DNA of 64,000 nucleotides from Blastomussa wellsi (lineage: Eukaryota; Cnidaria; Anthozoa; Scleractinia; Plerogyridae): the NCBI GenBank assembly GCA_947652115.1, contig OX393565.1:7306240-7370239 (forward strand). Direction: 5' to 3'. Below the pieces are notes generated by a model. That model did no database searches and was not told the DNA's origin. It worked only from the letters and a program-made list of their open reading frames with translations. Positions 34,322 through 45,211 of the stretch are shown here, piece by piece. Positions within the stretch are counted from its first letter, which is position 1, and each line of letters opens with the position of its first letter. Made by a program: the position numbers and the translations under genes.

Positions 34322-36507
34322 TCATTCTTTGTCTGTTGAGCACTTCGGTCCGTCACTACACGGCGCAAACTTGTTTTTGATGTAAGCAGCGGTTCCTGCT
34401 CCAACTGAGAAAATACCCGCTTTTAATGTCGCACCAATCCCAGCAGCTCCAGCGCTCTGAAGTGCTGCGAATACACTTGTCGAGGTCACGGCTCCACCAT
34501 ACACTGCGGACTGGACACTAGCAGCAATTGAGCCAGCAGTCACACCTGTAGCGGTGAACCCCGCCGCGCCTAGGACGACGGGAAAAGCAGCTACGGCTGC
34601 AGTGCCTCCAACTACAGCAGCAAAGGCATAATCCCTAAAGCACCACTCTCTCCCATCACCAACTGTACTCTCAGTCTGATCTGATGTGTGATCTGGAAAC
34701 GAAAAGATAGCAAAGCAGTTATTCTTCGATAATTATAATGGTAACATTGTTTACTCAGGTTTGTAAGGTATCTTTATATTGCATAAGCAAGTATTTCAAT
34801 TTTATTTCTTGGATTCCGCAACTTTTTTGCCACAAACTAGAGCTTTGAAGTTCCCGCTTCCAATGAAGATGACCGGGAGTTGCTACTAAAAAAGAGTCCT
34901 GGTTCAAGAACGGGCCGTGACGTCAAGTCAGGAAACGTCAAATCTTCCTGTCAGTTCATTTCACTGTTAATTCAGAAATATAATTAATTGAAAGTGATTT
35001 CATCTGAATTATATGCCTGATAGCTGTGCTGATGTGAGGTGTTCAAATTCTGCTGACTGAAAGAAAGGAATTGCCTGAAGTGACGTCATTCATCACCAAT
35101 CTTCGATGACGCGATCAACTTCATTGGGCGTGGCCAAGGCGGGAAATTTAAAGTTTGATTTTGGGGTGAAAAAGTGACGGAATCAAACAAAAAAAAATTC
35201 AGAATAGTTTTCTACGCATTCTAGAGATACCAAATCCAAAACATTCGCTTTTGGCCGTATAGAAACTTTAACCATTGGGGTCTGTGCCGACCGTAACCAG
35301 CCGTGAAAGAAGTTGTCCTTTGCTCCATTTTTGACGTTATCAGCTTTGACCAAAAAGTATCCATTTCACTCATTCACTTCTGCAGTAAGGCAAGAGCTTT
35401 CCAGCGATATCCAAATGATAGTGATTGGGTTAACGGAGCTTGAATTATGCACGAAAATGATGAGCAATTTCCGTCAAAAACATAGAGGAGAAATTTCCCT
35501 CATCTACTCTTGGCTACTCCATGTTAGATGTTAAGTAATTCCTGCCTCAGTTGATGCTTTCTCGGAAATTCTTGACCCGAAAGCAAGCCAGCAAAGGGCC
35601 AGCGACTGCACTAAAAACAAATGTTTAATTAAACTAGTTTTAAGAAATAAACTGAAAATCAGCGACAGGAGAATGAAAGACTGGATTTTACCATGATAGG
35701 AGGCTCGTAGGGTTCAATGATTGATTTCTTGATACTGTCTGGGAGACTGGGCACTGGTTTGTCTAGGGTCTATTTTTAGGCCGTTTTCTGAGAAACATCA
35801 TTGCCTTGCCAAAACTATATGAAACAAATACAAAATCTTGCAAGATTAAAAGGGATGGCACTAATTTCCCGTGTTTGATTTGACGTCGTGCTGTTAGTGA
35901 AATTTTCTATCTCATTTATTATGCTTGAACCAAAACGATACAGATGATTAAAGGTCGTAGAATGAGAAGAAAGCCTAAAGCTCGGAGGACCGTGGACTAG
36001 AACCCGGAAGCGTGAAATTGAAGCTTGAAATTTTCCTTTCATTTCATTCATTACACGCTCGATAATCGAAATGTTCTGGACATACAGACCACCAACGACA
36101 ACAATATCGTTGAAGGTGATATCTTCAAAATTAACTGCTTGCCATTTGCTAACAAACGCATAAACTGTACTGTCTACGTACTGCTACAAGCTGATGCTGC
36201 TGATAGCCATTTTCTTTGCAAAGTGCATTTGTCACCGAAATAATCGGACATTTGAAGTGTGTTTAATAAAAATGAGCGATCACTGCGTGGAGTCAACAGC
36301 TATCGGAACATATTGTGCAGTGTCAGCACTTTCCTCTGTTCCTTGCAACCATTGCTGGCGCCGGCAATGAATAATTTTACAAATGCTTGAAATAAAAAAC
36401 ATACTCCATTTGGGGTCACTGCACTTACCTTTCGCATACGTCGGCGAAGAGCATGATAGAAGCAAAACTAAGCAAAGAAGAAAATTCCAGCTCATTTTGA
36501 ACGTCAC
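34322..36507 (-). CDS. IFI6/IFI27 (ISG12)-family protein, two exons
   Basis: Exon 1 is 36507-36429 and exon 2 is 34692-34322; donor GTAAGTGC, acceptor GTTTCCAG, both in phase 1, giving 149 residues. Residues 1-25 form a signal-peptide-like segment (MSWNFLLCLVLLLSC then SSPTYA). From about residue 47 there is a long Ala/Gly-rich hydrophobic region: AAVVGGTAAVAAFPVVLGAA, GFTATGVTAGSIAASVQSA, FAALQSAGAAGIGATLKAG. This is the Ifi-6-16 domain pattern (V.L.A.GF...G..AGS.A......GG....GS..A.LQS.GA.G). Family members in vertebrates are interferon-induced, membrane-embedded and affect apoptosis and innate immunity; a role here is inference. The tail has a Cys pair (CSDGPKC). The upstream region has CCAAT-type boxes near 36605 and 36632. 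I am fairly sure of the family, unsure of the start (two in-frame Met, residues 1 and 5). Confidence 0.85.
34693..36428. other. Intron of the IFI27-like gene
   Basis: 1736 bases. No gene or repeat with clear ends is visible. Several short frames are open but lack motifs. Confidence 0.5.
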
Positions 36508-37361
36508 TCGATCTCACTCGCTCTCAAACTTTGTTTTGCTAGCTGATGTTGCCTCTCGATATTCTATATTTACCTGAATACGTAATGTAACGCGTAATGC
36601 TGTGATTGGATGAGTTTGCACCAATGGAATAAAGCCTATATCAGCCAAAATACTAGCACAACACAGCAGCTTTCGTTTTGCAACAGTATTTTGAATTTGA
36701 AAAATAACGAAAGACGATATCGGAACAATCCTGACTGCTCAAGATGACATTTCAGGTGTCATGTATTCTGAAAGCAATAATGCCGGAAACTAGATAGGGG
36801 AAAATATTTGTACAAGTGTTGCTTTTTCGCTGAGCATTATTAAGTTCTCCTTAATTCTCCGGTTTTCTGCTTGAAACAAGAGGCAGCCTCTGCGTGAATT
36901 TTGTTAGGCGGGCACTGGAGGCTTTTTTAGCCTCAAACTAGGAGGACCATGGGTAAAAATATTCCTTTCTGATTGTGATTCCAAACGTGAAACTTGTTTT
37001 TAGAAGATTATATAACTGATGGAGTCACAATAGGAGTAGCCTACTTGTCTGGCGTCAGGGGCAGCGCGTGCGAGTAAGCGACGAAAGCCGCGAAAGTGAG
37101 CAACAAAGCCAAGCTAGGAAATATGAGAACGACGAAGCCGGGAGAGGCCACCACCAAGCTACTGTACTTGTAACTTCGCCGCCCACTCGTACGCTACCCC
37201 AACTTAGCCGTCTGTTACGCAGGCTATCGAAACCCTGCGTACGTCGGTTTTATTTCCACTACACTGTAACGCCTCTGCGCTTCTGATTACGACTTTGACT
37301 CCGACTGCGTCGCTTGTGAAAACCTAAAACTTTTTTTATACGGCTTTTAAAATTAAACTGG
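36508..37361. promoter_or_regulatory. Upstream region of the IFI27-like gene
   Basis: The first 150 bases beyond the start codon should hold the 5' untranslated region and core promoter. ATTGG at about 36605 (a minus-strand CCAAT) and CCAAT at about 36632 are visible. I see no convincing interferon-response-type GAAA repeat. The part from 37050 to 37320 is GC-rich with no recognisable gene. Confidence 0.35.
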
Positions 37362-38745
37362 GCTGTAGGTTTATTTGGCCTGGTATAATTAAAATGGATC
37401 CCTGAAGGGATCACCACCTTATCGTGTGATCGTGGTGGGACGTTTTTATTTCTTTGTCTCCATGATCCCTAGAACGATGTCGGCTAGTACTCCTGGCAGG
37501 GCCACCCATGCCGAACAGACACCAGGCGAAGAGTGATGCCCTGGTCCTCCAGTGTGGGGGTTGATCGGTAGGCCAGCTACTTGGATAACGAAGCCCTTGA
37601 AGATGTGTCTTCCTTCAATGACTATCCAGGCAGTGTGATTTCTACTGATGGGGGCTCTGAACGAGATGTACAGGCAAGAATTGGTATAAAGTCATCAGAT
37701 CGGCTTTTCTCTTGCTTAAACCATCATAGAGGTCCATTGCAGCAGTGCTAGTCTATGGTGTCGAGACCCCTAAGCACATCACGGACAGGGTCCAGGTATT
37801 TGTCACAACACCCCCAAATTGAGCTGGAAAGAAAAGGGATCTGGAAACGATCAGTGGATCAGGAACTACGCCAAATTGTGTCAAAATTCTGGCAAAAGAC
37901 TACTTAGACTAGCCCAGGATCGTCTTGAATGGTGTGACTTAAGTAAATAAATCGGAATGGAATGGGGATTACATGGCGACTGTCAGCCCAGACGGACTGA
38001 AAATGTAATTGTCTTGCCTGTTAATAAATAAGGTAATATACATGGTCATACATTTAATGTAATTTACGAAACTACCTACCATTGAAGTTTATACGTAAGT
38101 CTGTACAAGGGATCTACTGTGTAATTATTGTAAAGGTAATTTATTCAGCAGACGCTCTGGTTGGTTGATCATACAGGACAAGAGGTTTTATTCGAGGTAA
38201 CGTTACACATTACTCACTTATTTCGGCATTAAACGGATGCAACGCTGTACCATCGAGTCTCATAGGAAATGGAAAGTGGTTGAACGCCTCTCCTAAACTC
38301 CACATCTTGTGTGTAAAGTAATACGCAGCGAACTTTGAGTATTTGTTAACATTATGTGAAACAACAGTGCCTGACAGCTGGTAAGTGGACTTTTGTTTGA
38401 AGTTTATTTATTTATTTTTTCGTTTTGTAATTTTAATTTCTCAGGTTTATACTCGGGTTTTTTCTTAAACTTCGAAAGCAAACTCTCCATACCATGAAAA
38501 TAATGCGAAACCAACCTGCACAATCAGTTAAAATTGGGTGACTGTTTTCTGAGGGGGAAAACGATCGAACTCGATTTCCTGATTTCTGAACTTCCCATAA
38601 AGACACGCTATAAAATCCCCATGAAAAAGTAGCAAAACCGAAATTACTTGACCAGATTTATGACCATTTTTGAGAACGACCCTTCGTTGAAAGTCTACGT
38701 AAAACTGTTCGCTCTGATTTTTCCCTGCACAGGATTAAACATGCG
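37362..38745. repeat. Segmental duplication, copy 2 (with LINE fragment)
   Basis: Direct copy of 32408-33868. The LINE part is longer here (about 37400-37945): YPGSVISTDGGSERDVQARI near 37625-37690, an arrangement found near the end of many LINE reverse transcriptases, then RLAQDRLEWCD near 37912. Stops and shifts make it inactive. The unit ends about 100 bases before the conserved TGACGTCA upstream of opine dehydrogenase gene 1. Confidence 0.75.
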
Positions 38746-38844
38746 ATGGAAACTGAATTACTTCAAACGAAACAGTCTATTGAGTCAAAACCAAGCAAAC
38801 GTGCTTGTTCGCACGCTCTGCTCCAAGTTGTTTACCCGTGGCCA

Positions 38845-38852
38845 TGACGTCA
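38845..38852 (+). promoter_or_regulatory. CRE-like octamer upstream of ODH gene 1
   Basis: TGACGTCA, the palindromic CREB/ATF site, lies in GGCCATGACGTCACG, 113 bases before the donor at 38965/38966. The other two ODH copies have the same octamer 109 bases before their donors. Confidence 0.55.
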
Positions 38853-38965
38853 CGTTTATCAGAGAGTACAGCGTGACATCAAATTTATTCACTCCAATCA
38901 GCCGAGCGAATCGATTCGACTGGCGTTGTAGCCACCTTTGCATCCGGCAACGTGCCTTTTCTAAG
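38853..38965 (+). other. Probable 5' noncoding exon of ODH gene 1
   Basis: The exon end is supported by CTAAG|GTAAGTGAAAC at 38965, and the next acceptor TTAATTAG lies three bases before the ODH gene 1 ATG. The transcription start is unknown, so the left border is a guess. An overlapping open frame without motifs extends from 38648 and I do not treat it as coding. Confidence 0.5.
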
Positions 38966-39553
38966 GTAAGTGAAACTATATTTTAAAGAGATTCAAGCTG
39001 TAGGCTACAGACGGTAATTAACAAAACCGAATCTGCTTCGATAGTCTTGCTCGGAAGACGTTCTTTAGACGGGTAGAAAACTAAACGGATTGAGTAATGG
39101 AGGCTTCAGCTTGTTGATTTTATGTTTGTAATTTTATAATCCATTAACCGAAAAATGCGAAGAAGAAATTGGTAATAATGCGTATGTTATCTAAAATTTT
39201 GATGCTTACTGCTTCACAGTATCATCGAATTTACCCTTCCCTAACTTTTAGTTCATCGACGACAAACAGCTTATTTTATAACGGGCTTTTATAGCATTGT
39301 TAGAGTTAATTTATTGTTCCAGGATTAAATTGAATCATTTATTCATTAAAAAAAGAAAACTAATTATACGACTCTTGGAAGGGTAATTAAACTAAATGCA
39401 ATTCTAGAATGTGCGTTTCTTCTAATAGGATCGTTTGTGTTGATTAGCCATTCCGTAGTTGCGCAGAGAACTGGGGCGAGTTTCAGATTTTTCGGTTCCT
39501 TCAGAAAAAATTCCCACCTACGTTGTTTTCAAGGAAACTACTACAAACTATAT

Positions 39554-39668
39554 AACAATTATTCCATGAGCCCGCGTTGGATATGAAGTGATAAAATAAC
39601 CAACGAGCGCGTAGCGCGAGTTGGTTATAATCACTTCATATCCAACAAGGGCGAATGGAATAATTGTT
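39554..39668. repeat. Palindromic hairpin element, copy 2
   Basis: It starts AACAATTATTCCAT and ends ATGGAATAATTGTT. The arms contain TTGGATATGAAGTGAT and ATCACTTCATATCCAA around a centre with GAGCGCGTAGCGCG. The first copy is at 7009-7122. Confidence 0.8.
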
Positions 39669-39876
39669 TTAGTAAATTCTCAAACCATATCTCTTGAATT
39701 TTTGTGGGAGACAGCTTCTGAAACCTGCCATTGTCGGCCATTATAGAGGGCTGAAGTTAAAAACTTGGTGCACTATTTTCCATATGACGTAAAACTCCGA
39801 CTATTGGCTCATAGTCGGAGTTTTTTAGCCAATCAAAAAGCTAGAAATGCAATAGTCGGATCTGAGAATATACTAA
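39669..39876. mobile_element. Short relative of the 5638-7008 TIR element
   Basis: TTAGTAAATTCTCA at the left and TGAGAATATACTAA at the right are near-perfect inverted repeats. Read from the right end on the minus strand it aligns base for base with the left end of the 5638 element over about 110 bases (shared GCATTTC, AGCTTT, TGATTGGCT, GTTTTAC, ATATGGAAAAT). A perfect stem AAAACTCCGACTAT / ATAGTCGGAGTTTT lies at 39791-39824. It sits 60 bases before the ODH gene 1 start, in its first intron. Confidence 0.75.
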
Positions 39877-39935
39877 ATATCAATGGAAAAGTTTTGAATT
39901 GAGTTAATAAAGTTATTTTTTTACTTAATTAGAAA

Positions 39936-42900
39936 ATGAGTTCCGACAGCATCAAGCTGTTGATTTGTGGAAGTGGCAATGGCGCGCATGCTTTTGGCGG
40001 TATTGCGTCATCATTGGAAGGTACTGAAGTACGAGTGCTAAGTTTGTATCAAGATGAAGCAGAGCGTTGGAGTGTTGCAATGCAAAAGAAAGATCTTGAG
40101 GTTATTTTACATCGGAAGGGAAAAGAACCAACGTCTATTACGTCCAAACCTGCACTGGTAACTAAAAACCCAGAGGATGCCATGCGAGATGTTGACATCG
40201 TGGTCTTTGTGCTGCCGGCCTTTGCTCATCAAGTTTTTCTTGATACCTTAAAACCTTATATAAAACCTGGCATGATATTAGTTGGTTTACCAGGAGAACC
40301 AGGGTTTGACTTCCAAGTTCGTCATGTGCTGGGTGAAACAGGACGGCAATGCACGATCATGAATTTTGAGTCGTTACCATGGGCATGCCGTACCACTCAG
40401 TTTGGTGTCGAATGTGAGATTCTTGGCACCAAGGAGACCCTGTTGGGAGCTATGAAGGTAAAATAAGAATAGATCTTTGAAAGGACGCGGCAACGCTCTA
40501 TAAGAACTTTTGGGTCGGGTGGTAGATCTCGCAAGGGCTCGAGTGAATGTTCCCCCCTACCCCCCAGAAAATAAAAACAGAACAGTTAAAAACAAAAAGA
40601 CCATTGCCCCATGCCCACCAAACAATGGCAACAGTACTGCTTTACCAAGGGACCAGTAGGAGTGCAAGCTTACAAGTGCTGCTATACGTACGCCTTTTTA
40701 TTTTAGAATATTCTTAAACGTTAAAGGGAAACTCCACTCCACTCATTGACTTGCTTGGTATAGTGCCTAAATTTCAAATTAGGCCGGATAGACAGAGGTA
40801 GGCACAATTTTCACAAGCTTTCCTTCACCCTCAAGACGCCACTTCGGAACACTAGATATATCGGATGCGACAGATTACCCTCGCTAACTGTGATATATGT
40901 ATTTTTTTTTCATAAATTTTGCATTTTGCATTTTTGTTCTTCTTTTTTATACTTTTTGTATTATTTTAGACTTTTTCACGTACGCACGTGCGGATATGCG
41001 TACAGGTAGCTACGCTTTTAAAAAAGCGATAATTCTTTCCATTTTTTGTTGCTATTAAATATTATTTATCCTTTGTCCAGTAAAATTTGGAATTCAGGCA
41101 TTATTGGAAACAATTTACTGTAACGTCAATTCGTCAAAAGAGTGGAGGTTCCCTTTAAAGGAGGTTCGTGTTAAGGAAGTATTTGGGCTCAGGAGGAACG
41201 TCCGCTCTGCAGTGCAGTGGCCTTCTCGTTAGTGTGTTAGATTTTACATCTATTTGTGAGGATACTATACATTTTCTGTTTTTTGGAGATGACATTTCCA
41301 CATTCGGTGACTTATCATCGATCACAAATAGATTCTATGTTGCCGTGCTTCTGTTCAGTAATAGCTATAGATCTCCGTGGCTGATGACGTCAAAATGTGG
41401 TAAGAACGAAAATTGAGGTGGAACATTTGGTGCTCTTGTTTCGAAGTATATCTAAAGAATGGAGATAAGTTACGGTTGTTCTGTGTGTCCGAGTCAGTAG
41501 CTAGTACCAGGATGTTTAGCTGTGCTTTGCACCCAAACGTTGTTCTATGAAAAAGCGCTCACTTGAACGTCTTGTTGCAGAAAGGAGAGGATGTTACACC
41601 CAAGAAAGATCCGGTTTCAACACTGCAGTATCTCCTGGGACCCCTCCCTAATCTAGTGGTGTCAGGTCACCTGCTGGGCGTTCAGTTGATGAGCGTCAAC
41701 GCTTATCTTCACACGTCAATAGTGTACGGCCAATGGGAGGGGTGGGACGGTAACCCAGTCGACGAGGCGCCTCTGTTCTACCATGGTGTGAGTAAGTCAA
41801 CTGCTGACCTTACATCCAGTGTGTCGGATGAGGTTTTAAACATCGCGAAGGCTATCGAGGAGAAGTCGGGAGCTGACATGTCTGGTGTAAGTATGATGTT
41901 GCAACTTAGTTTTAAACTAAATACTTGCTGCTAATGCTTGCTGTAACTGTGTCGTCTTGCCGTAACGCCCTGTCGACGTGGCACGTTTCCCTTTCGTAAA
42001 CAAGCGATGCCATTTTAGCGACACTTCCATCATCGATTTTTTCCCACAGAAAAGAAATAAAAATTGTACGTCAATGACCAGATTCGAGCAATGAACCTCT
42101 GACATGACTTCATTCTTATCTAACCACTTCACTATCAGGCTGATCCGCCAAATGACTTTCTTAATTTATTTTACTTTACTATTGCCCGAGCCAACAAATA
42201 AAACTGAGCTAACCGCAAGCAAACCAGTTAGAAAGTGGGCAATTAAGCAATTTGAGAGTGTTTATTAGTCTATCAACAAATTATAACCAGTTTCTACCTA
42301 GTCCAGGCCTAAACTAGAACAGATATAGGATCGTCCATTCCGTTAAGCTTGGTTACCAATTATGGCATCGACCGTTAAAAATTGCATCGCTTGTTTACGA
42401 AAGGGAAATCATTGTCTACCTGGTACATGAGTGAGGGCATGGCCGATTTCAAAATGCTTAGTTAAAAAGGTTGGTGAAGTCCGATCCCTTGGTACATTTT
42501 AGCTGAGCGTGAAGCTGAATTCAACTGAAATGTATGTTTTCCAAACGATCTCTTCTCTCCCGGGTACTTGTAGGGTTATCGACCGTCGCAGGCGTTCAAG
42601 AATACTATTTCTCCTTTTACAATTTTCAAAGCAAATATGGGAAAAATTAATAATAAGAAGAGAATTTCCCTAAGCTGCTCAAGCAAGAAAGATAAATCGT
42701 TGTACCCTTATAACCGTCTTTATAAATCATAAATCGCGCTTTTTATAACTTCTTAGAAAATAATTAATGATTGCAATGCTAATCTTATGATGTTGCATTT
42801 TAATTCGTCGATAGTTTTGAGGATGTGTAACATATGTGTTATCCTTTATTTATTATTATTATTTTTTATAGTATTTATATTGAATTTTGTTTCTTTTATA

Positions 42901-43427
42901 TATCTCATTGTAATTGGTTTCTGAAAAACCATTAGTGGATGGAATCAATAAAGTTGTGTTGTATTGTTCTGTATTTATGATGTCAACCGAAGTACATGAC
43001 GTCTGGTAATTTGTTGCTTAGCAAGTAAACACGCTTCTTTTTTGTGCAGGTTGTTCATTTGTATCAGTGGTACATGCGATGCTATCCCGAAGATATCTCC
43101 GACAAAACTAACTTTTACACTGCAATACGGAGCAATGCTGCGTACGAGGGGCTGAAACATCCGGTCAAAGCAACTGAAGACGGTAAATTCCTGCCAAATT
43201 TCGCGTACCGTTACACGACAGAGGACATCCCGTATGGTTTGGTTGTCATCCGAGGTATTGCAGAAATTGTTGGTGTAGAAACGCCGAATATTGACAAGGT
43301 GCTTACATGGTGTCAGGAGAAAATGGGCAAAGAATATCTCGTGAACTCAAAGTTACACGGTAAAGATGTTTCGTCATCCAGAGCACCACAGAGATATGGG
43401 TTCACTACTCTCGAATCCATCTTGTAA
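39936..43427 (+). CDS. Opine dehydrogenase, gene 1 (complete)
   Basis: Coding exons 39936-40457, 41581-41886 and 43050-43427, all phase 0, give 401 residues, the usual length. The enzyme reductively joins pyruvate with an amino acid using NADH (octopine/tauropine/alanopine/strombine type), regenerating NAD in the cytosol during anaerobic glycolysis; the amino acid used cannot be told from sequence. The N-terminal Rossmann domain has the dinucleotide motif GSGNGAHA (12-19). The C-terminal domain has YLHTSIVYGQWEGWDG with the likely catalytic His 218, and RYTTEDIPYGL with the likely catalytic Asp near 335. The start follows acceptor TTAATTAG|AAA. AATAAA occurs at 43431, just after TAA. Confidence 0.93.
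40458..41580. other. ODH gene 1, coding intron 1
   Basis: 1.1 kb with no gene. The stretch 41168-41416 contains ATCACAAATAGATTCTATGT and mixed duplications that look like a dispersed repeat. Confidence 0.45.
42560..42975 (+). mobile_element. Possible LINE 3' untranslated remnant in ODH gene 1 intron 2
   Basis: AT-rich sequence ending in GGAATCAATAAAGTTGTGTTGTATTG resembles the 3' end of CR1/L2-type LINEs (quoted motif positions 42940-42965; key part AATAAAGTTG). No coding part is preserved, so this is weak. Confidence 0.35.
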
Positions 43428-43629
43428 AGCAATAAAAACTTTGGACACCCCCAAAGAAAAGAGAGAATAAAGCTAATATAATTAATTATGTAAACAATAA
43501 CTGCCTTTTGGTGCGATGCAACTGACATGTATAATACCAGATCCTCAAAAAACAAACTACACATAAACTACAAAACAACGAATTATGGAAAATTCTCAAT
43601 TAAATATAAAGGAGCACAAATATGGAATA

Positions 43630-44281
43630 CCGTAAGATTCCGAAAATAAGCTGCGGGGCTTATATTTTTCAAAGGACCTTTTTGAGGGGCTTATATTCGG
43701 AGGGGCTTATTATAGGAGGGAAATTTGCGTTTCAAAATTGGCTGGGCTTATAATTGGCGGGAAATTTGTGTCAAAAATTTTGAATGTGCAACTGGTAATA
43801 TTAGAGGTTTTGGCTAGAAATTCGTAACAAGGAAGAGATTAGGACGTCCCCTCATTTTCTATTGTAACAAGTTAATCACTAGGAAAGAGAATTCACCGGA
43901 AGAGAATCAGCGCTTAAAGAAAACAATAGAAAAAGTAAAGAGATATTGTCTTTTGTTACACAGTACCAACCATCTGTGTCAAACATTAAAGGAGCCTTGC
44001 TTAACAAATGGCGCATTATACAAAATCAACCAATGCTTCGACAAATTTTCAAAGAACCACCAATAATATCTTATAAGAGAGGAAAATCCTTAAAAGATAC
44101 ACTCGTTAGAGCAAAACTTTAAATGCTTTGGTTTGTATAATTGAGGATAATTTCCAAATACAAGCCCCCGGGGCTTATTTTCGGAGATGCTTATTATAGT
44201 AGGTATTTTTTCGTTTCAGATTTGGGGGGCTTGTATACGGAGGGGCTTATACACGGAGGGGCTCATTTTCGGATTTTACGG
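43630..44281. mobile_element. TIR element with TA target duplication, 652 bp
   Basis: The left end CCGTAAGATTCCGAAAATAAGC is matched by a right end whose complement is CCGTAAAATCCGAAAATGAGC (each TIR about 21 bases; key residues CCGTAA and CCGAAAAT). TA flanks both sides (43628-43629, 44282-44283). Removing the element and one TA restores the LINE frame IWN-SLPTELK. GGGGCTTAT/GAGGGGCTTAT repeats lie inside each end. TA duplication is usual for Tc1/mariner-type elements, but no such transposase is present. Confidence 0.85.
43952..44122 (+). pseudogene. Penelope-like reverse transcriptase fragment inside the TIR element
   Basis: Fifty-six codons read FVTQYQPSVSNIKGALLNKW, then RIIQNQPMLRQIFKEPPIIS, then YKRGKSLKDTLVRAKL and a stop. 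This matches the segment between the RT core and the endonuclease of Penelope-like (GIY-YIG) retroelements, where FVTTYNP, FxEPPIVAFRR, and KNLRDxLVRAKL are conserved. There is no start codon and the frame is closed upstream. It appears captured between the TIRs. Confidence 0.65.
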
Positions 44282-44683
44282 TAGCTTACCAACCGAATTA
44301 AAGGATATTAAGTCAAAGAATATTTTTACAAGGAAAATTAAGCAATTTGTTCAACAAGAATATGATTTTGACCTGGAGGTCAAATAGGAGCTGTTTAATT
44401 TGTTGTTTAATGTTTGCTGTTTAATTTTGCTACACTTCTGTGTAATTAAGCCGCCATTATTGGTTAATAATTGAAAAACGCATGAAAGGGAGATCTCCTT
44501 GGAAAAGCGATAAGAAGGTTGCAGAGGTCTTCCTGCTCATTTATACTGTATTCTTTGATGTAAAAGGATTTGAGTGGCAAATATAGTTGATTGATTGATT
44601 GATTGATTGATTGATTTACTACCGGAAACGGTTACCCAATCAAATACCATAAAAAGTGTTTTTCTAACATGAATTCGCCAATC

Positions 44684-45211
44684 AGGCCTCAGTTATATGG
44701 TCTCGGGTACCCGAGACAACCCTCCCTTCCGAGACAACTTTACCGAGCGTTTATATGACAAAAAATGGTCCCTGTCAGCTGAGTTAAAGCTGATCCTGTT
44801 TGATTATTCATAAAGTATTTTAATATTCAACTCACCAGTTATCCTTCTTTCTTTGAATTTCTTTCGTTTATTCGATCACTGGAGGCCTTGCTGGGTTAAA
44901 TTCTATTTCTTTGTGCATTCTTGTGCTTAAAAACCTGAAATCCGGACTGTACGTGACACATTAAGAGTTGTCCCAGGTAGGCGAGCCAAAATGTTTATAT
45001 GAGAAAAAGTTGTCTCTCCTGCCAGGGTTACCCTACCTGCCGAGATGAGACAACTCGCCTACCAGAGTTGTCTCGCCCCCAGAGACAACTCGGGTAGGAT
45101 CATATAAACGGTTGGCGGAATTTTTCAACATGTTAGTGAAAAGGTAGCTCACCCAGGGTAACTCGGGGGGAGGGTTGTCTCGGCTAGCTGAGACCATATA
45201 AATGCGGCCTC
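44684..45211. mobile_element. TIR element with GAGACAAC repeats, about 530 bp
   Basis: The left end AGGCCTCAGTTATATGGTCTC is matched by a right end AGACCATATAAATGCGGCCT in inverted orientation (key block TATATGGTCTC). Inside, GAGACAACTCGG and GTTGTCTC phrases occur many times on both strands. No coding region. Confidence 0.7.

Larger units (their letters stand above)
43490..44613 (+). mobile_element. LINE 3' end (CR1/L2-type), split by a TIR element
   Basis: The plus-strand frame before the insertion ends near AQIWN at 43616-43628. After the insertion it continues SLPTELKDIKSKNIFTRKIK then QFVQQEYDFDLEV and stop at 44387, the standard C-terminus of CR1/L2 reverse transcriptases. The 3' end runs into a TTGA tetranucleotide array at about 44589-44613, typical of these LINEs. 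Confidence 0.8.

Noticed and set aside
38648..38986. A 112-codon coding exon upstream of ODH gene 1
   Set aside because: It overlaps the probable noncoding exon, has no family match and part of it is shared with a duplicated repeat segment.
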